Assembly: GCA_020851455.1 (NCBI GenBank)
Contig: JADZCT010000037.1
Location: 1 to 64,000, forward strand
DNA from: Gemmatimonadaceae bacterium
GTDB taxonomy: Bacteria > Gemmatimonadota > Gemmatimonadetes > Gemmatimonadales > Gemmatimonadaceae
Direction: 5' to 3'
Length of the DNA: 64,000 nucleotides
Part shown: piece by piece, positions 63,414 to 64,000 of the stretch
Layout of the letters: each line of letters starts with the position of its first letter
How positions within the stretch are numbered: position 1 is the first letter of the stretch
Notes under the pieces: model-generated
What the model was told of the DNA's origin: nothing
Databases searched by the model: none
Seen by the model: the letters and a program-made list of their open reading frames with translations, nothing else
Translations under genes and position numbers: made by a program

Positions 63414-64000
63414 TCAGCCGGGCGGCTCGACCATCAGTCCGGCGACCCGCCACCCGGAACCGTCGGGCACCATATAGAGGCGCGCACGCAGCAGCTTCGA
63501 TCCGTCCCGGTATTGAAGGTCCAGGTCGAACTCCGTAAAGAACCCCGTGGACCACGCCTCCGGCGCGCTCGGCAGGCGGTCGAACCCGGCCGAGAAATCC
63601 GCGGCGGACTCGACGAGCCTGGCAAGGTGGGCGCGAGCGGCCTGATCCCCACCCATGGCTGGGATCTGCGCAAGCTCGCGGTAGCGTCGCTGGTTGAGCA
63701 TGGTCACGAACTCGCGGCCGACTCGCCTGGCATCCTCGCGCGACGCGGCGGGCGCAGTCGGCCCGGCAGGTAGCTCTGGCTCTGCCAACGGGCGCGCGGG
63801 GCGAGCCGCGGAAGGAGGCACCGCAGCATCGCCCGGAGATGGGGGGGCAATCGCAGCCCCGGGAATCACCGCCGCCCCTCCGGACGCCAGCGGTGCAGGC
63901 GCAACGCGCGCACCAGCCTGCACGCTCTGGCCGGCGGCGGGTGGCAAGCCGCGCGCGCCAGGGCTGCCCCGACGCGTTTCCGCGCCGGATGGCGGCGTGA
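63414..64000 (-). CDS. Hypothetical protein, N-terminus beyond the window
   Basis: The frame is open from the stop at 63414 to the right edge (195 codons), so the start is not seen. The first visible part is Pro/Ala-rich and low in complexity. The last 110 residues look like a folded domain (ARRVGREFVTMLNQRRYREL, then FFTEFDLDLQYRDGSKLLRA). No family is recognised. It lies 114 bases upstream of the CsgG-like gene on the same strand and probably belongs to that unit. Confidence 0.6.
   Translation of the reverse strand, partial: TPPSGAETRRGSPGARGLPPAAGQSVQAGARVAPAPLASGGAAVIPGAAIAPPSPGDAAVPPSAARPARPLAEPELPAGPTAPAASREDARRVGREFVTMLNQRRYRELAQIPAMGGDQAARAHLARLVESAADFSAGFDRLPSAPEAWSTGFFTEFDLDLQYRDGSKLLRARLYMVPDGSGWRVAGLMVEPPG

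Overview
The window is chromosomal DNA from a high-GC (about 70 percent by eye) diderm bacterium. The gene set suggests a member or close relative of the Gemmatimonadota. The reasons are a very large SprA-like outer-membrane protein, LptF/LptG and MlaE/MlaD homologues, an Oar-type TonB-dependent receptor, many signal-peptide-bearing peptidases and extreme gene packing. This placement is inferred from gene content and not from a marker gene. I saw no rRNA, tRNA, insertion sequence, prophage or CRISPR array.

Layout. 1-10.7 kb: a CocE-type hydrolase (cut by the left edge) coupled to a NamZ-like muramidase; divergent from these, a DERA-type deoxyribose-phosphate aldolase coupled to an ALDH16-type two-domain aldehyde dehydrogenase, then a PEBP-family protein, a tryptophanase and an M3 peptidase. 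10.7-15.7 kb: type IV pilus motor genes (pilB, pilT, pilC) with a ComEA-like gene. 15.8-22.9 kb: a 2035-residue SprA-like protein coupled to an M28 protein that looks like a glutaminyl cyclase. 23.0-27.6 kb: lptF-lptG-mlaE-mlaD, an envelope lipid-transport operon ending at a strong hairpin. 27.7-36.9 kb: a TonB-dependent receptor, two APC permeases, a COX2-like membrane-anchor protein coupled to ctaB, an M24 peptidase and a V4R-like protein. 37.0-45.6 kb: DUF92, flavin reductase, a LiaF-like protein, a STAS protein, acetyl-CoA synthetase, a VKOR-DsbA pair, a cyclic-nucleotide-binding protein, a degenerate SpeD-like protein and a DUF2461 protein. 45.6-52.3 kb: a minus-strand run of M16 peptidase, ABC exporter, TPR protein, psuG and a small protein. 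52.5-58.7 kb: a patatin-ferredoxin fusion, aconitase, a degenerate HprK-like protein and a lipid kinase. 58.7-64.0 kb: a coupled envelope cassette of a propeller-like lipoprotein, an outer-membrane barrel and a CsgG-like lipoprotein, with a partial gene at the right edge.

The genes are packed very tightly. Thirteen co-directional pairs share a four-base ATGA or GTGA stop/start overlap, and three convergent pairs overlap at their 3' ends. Two themes recur: building and servicing the outer envelope (LPS and phospholipid transport, secretion, pili, peptidoglycan recycling), and scavenging of peptides, nucleosides and small carbon compounds (M3, M16, M24 and S15-type peptidases, DeoC, PsuG, acetyl-CoA synthetase, aconitase). 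The points most worth following up are the SprA-glutaminyl cyclase pair, the patatin-ferredoxin fusion, the SpeD-like protein without its self-processing serine, the HprK-like protein without a P-loop, and the CsgG-like cassette at the right edge.
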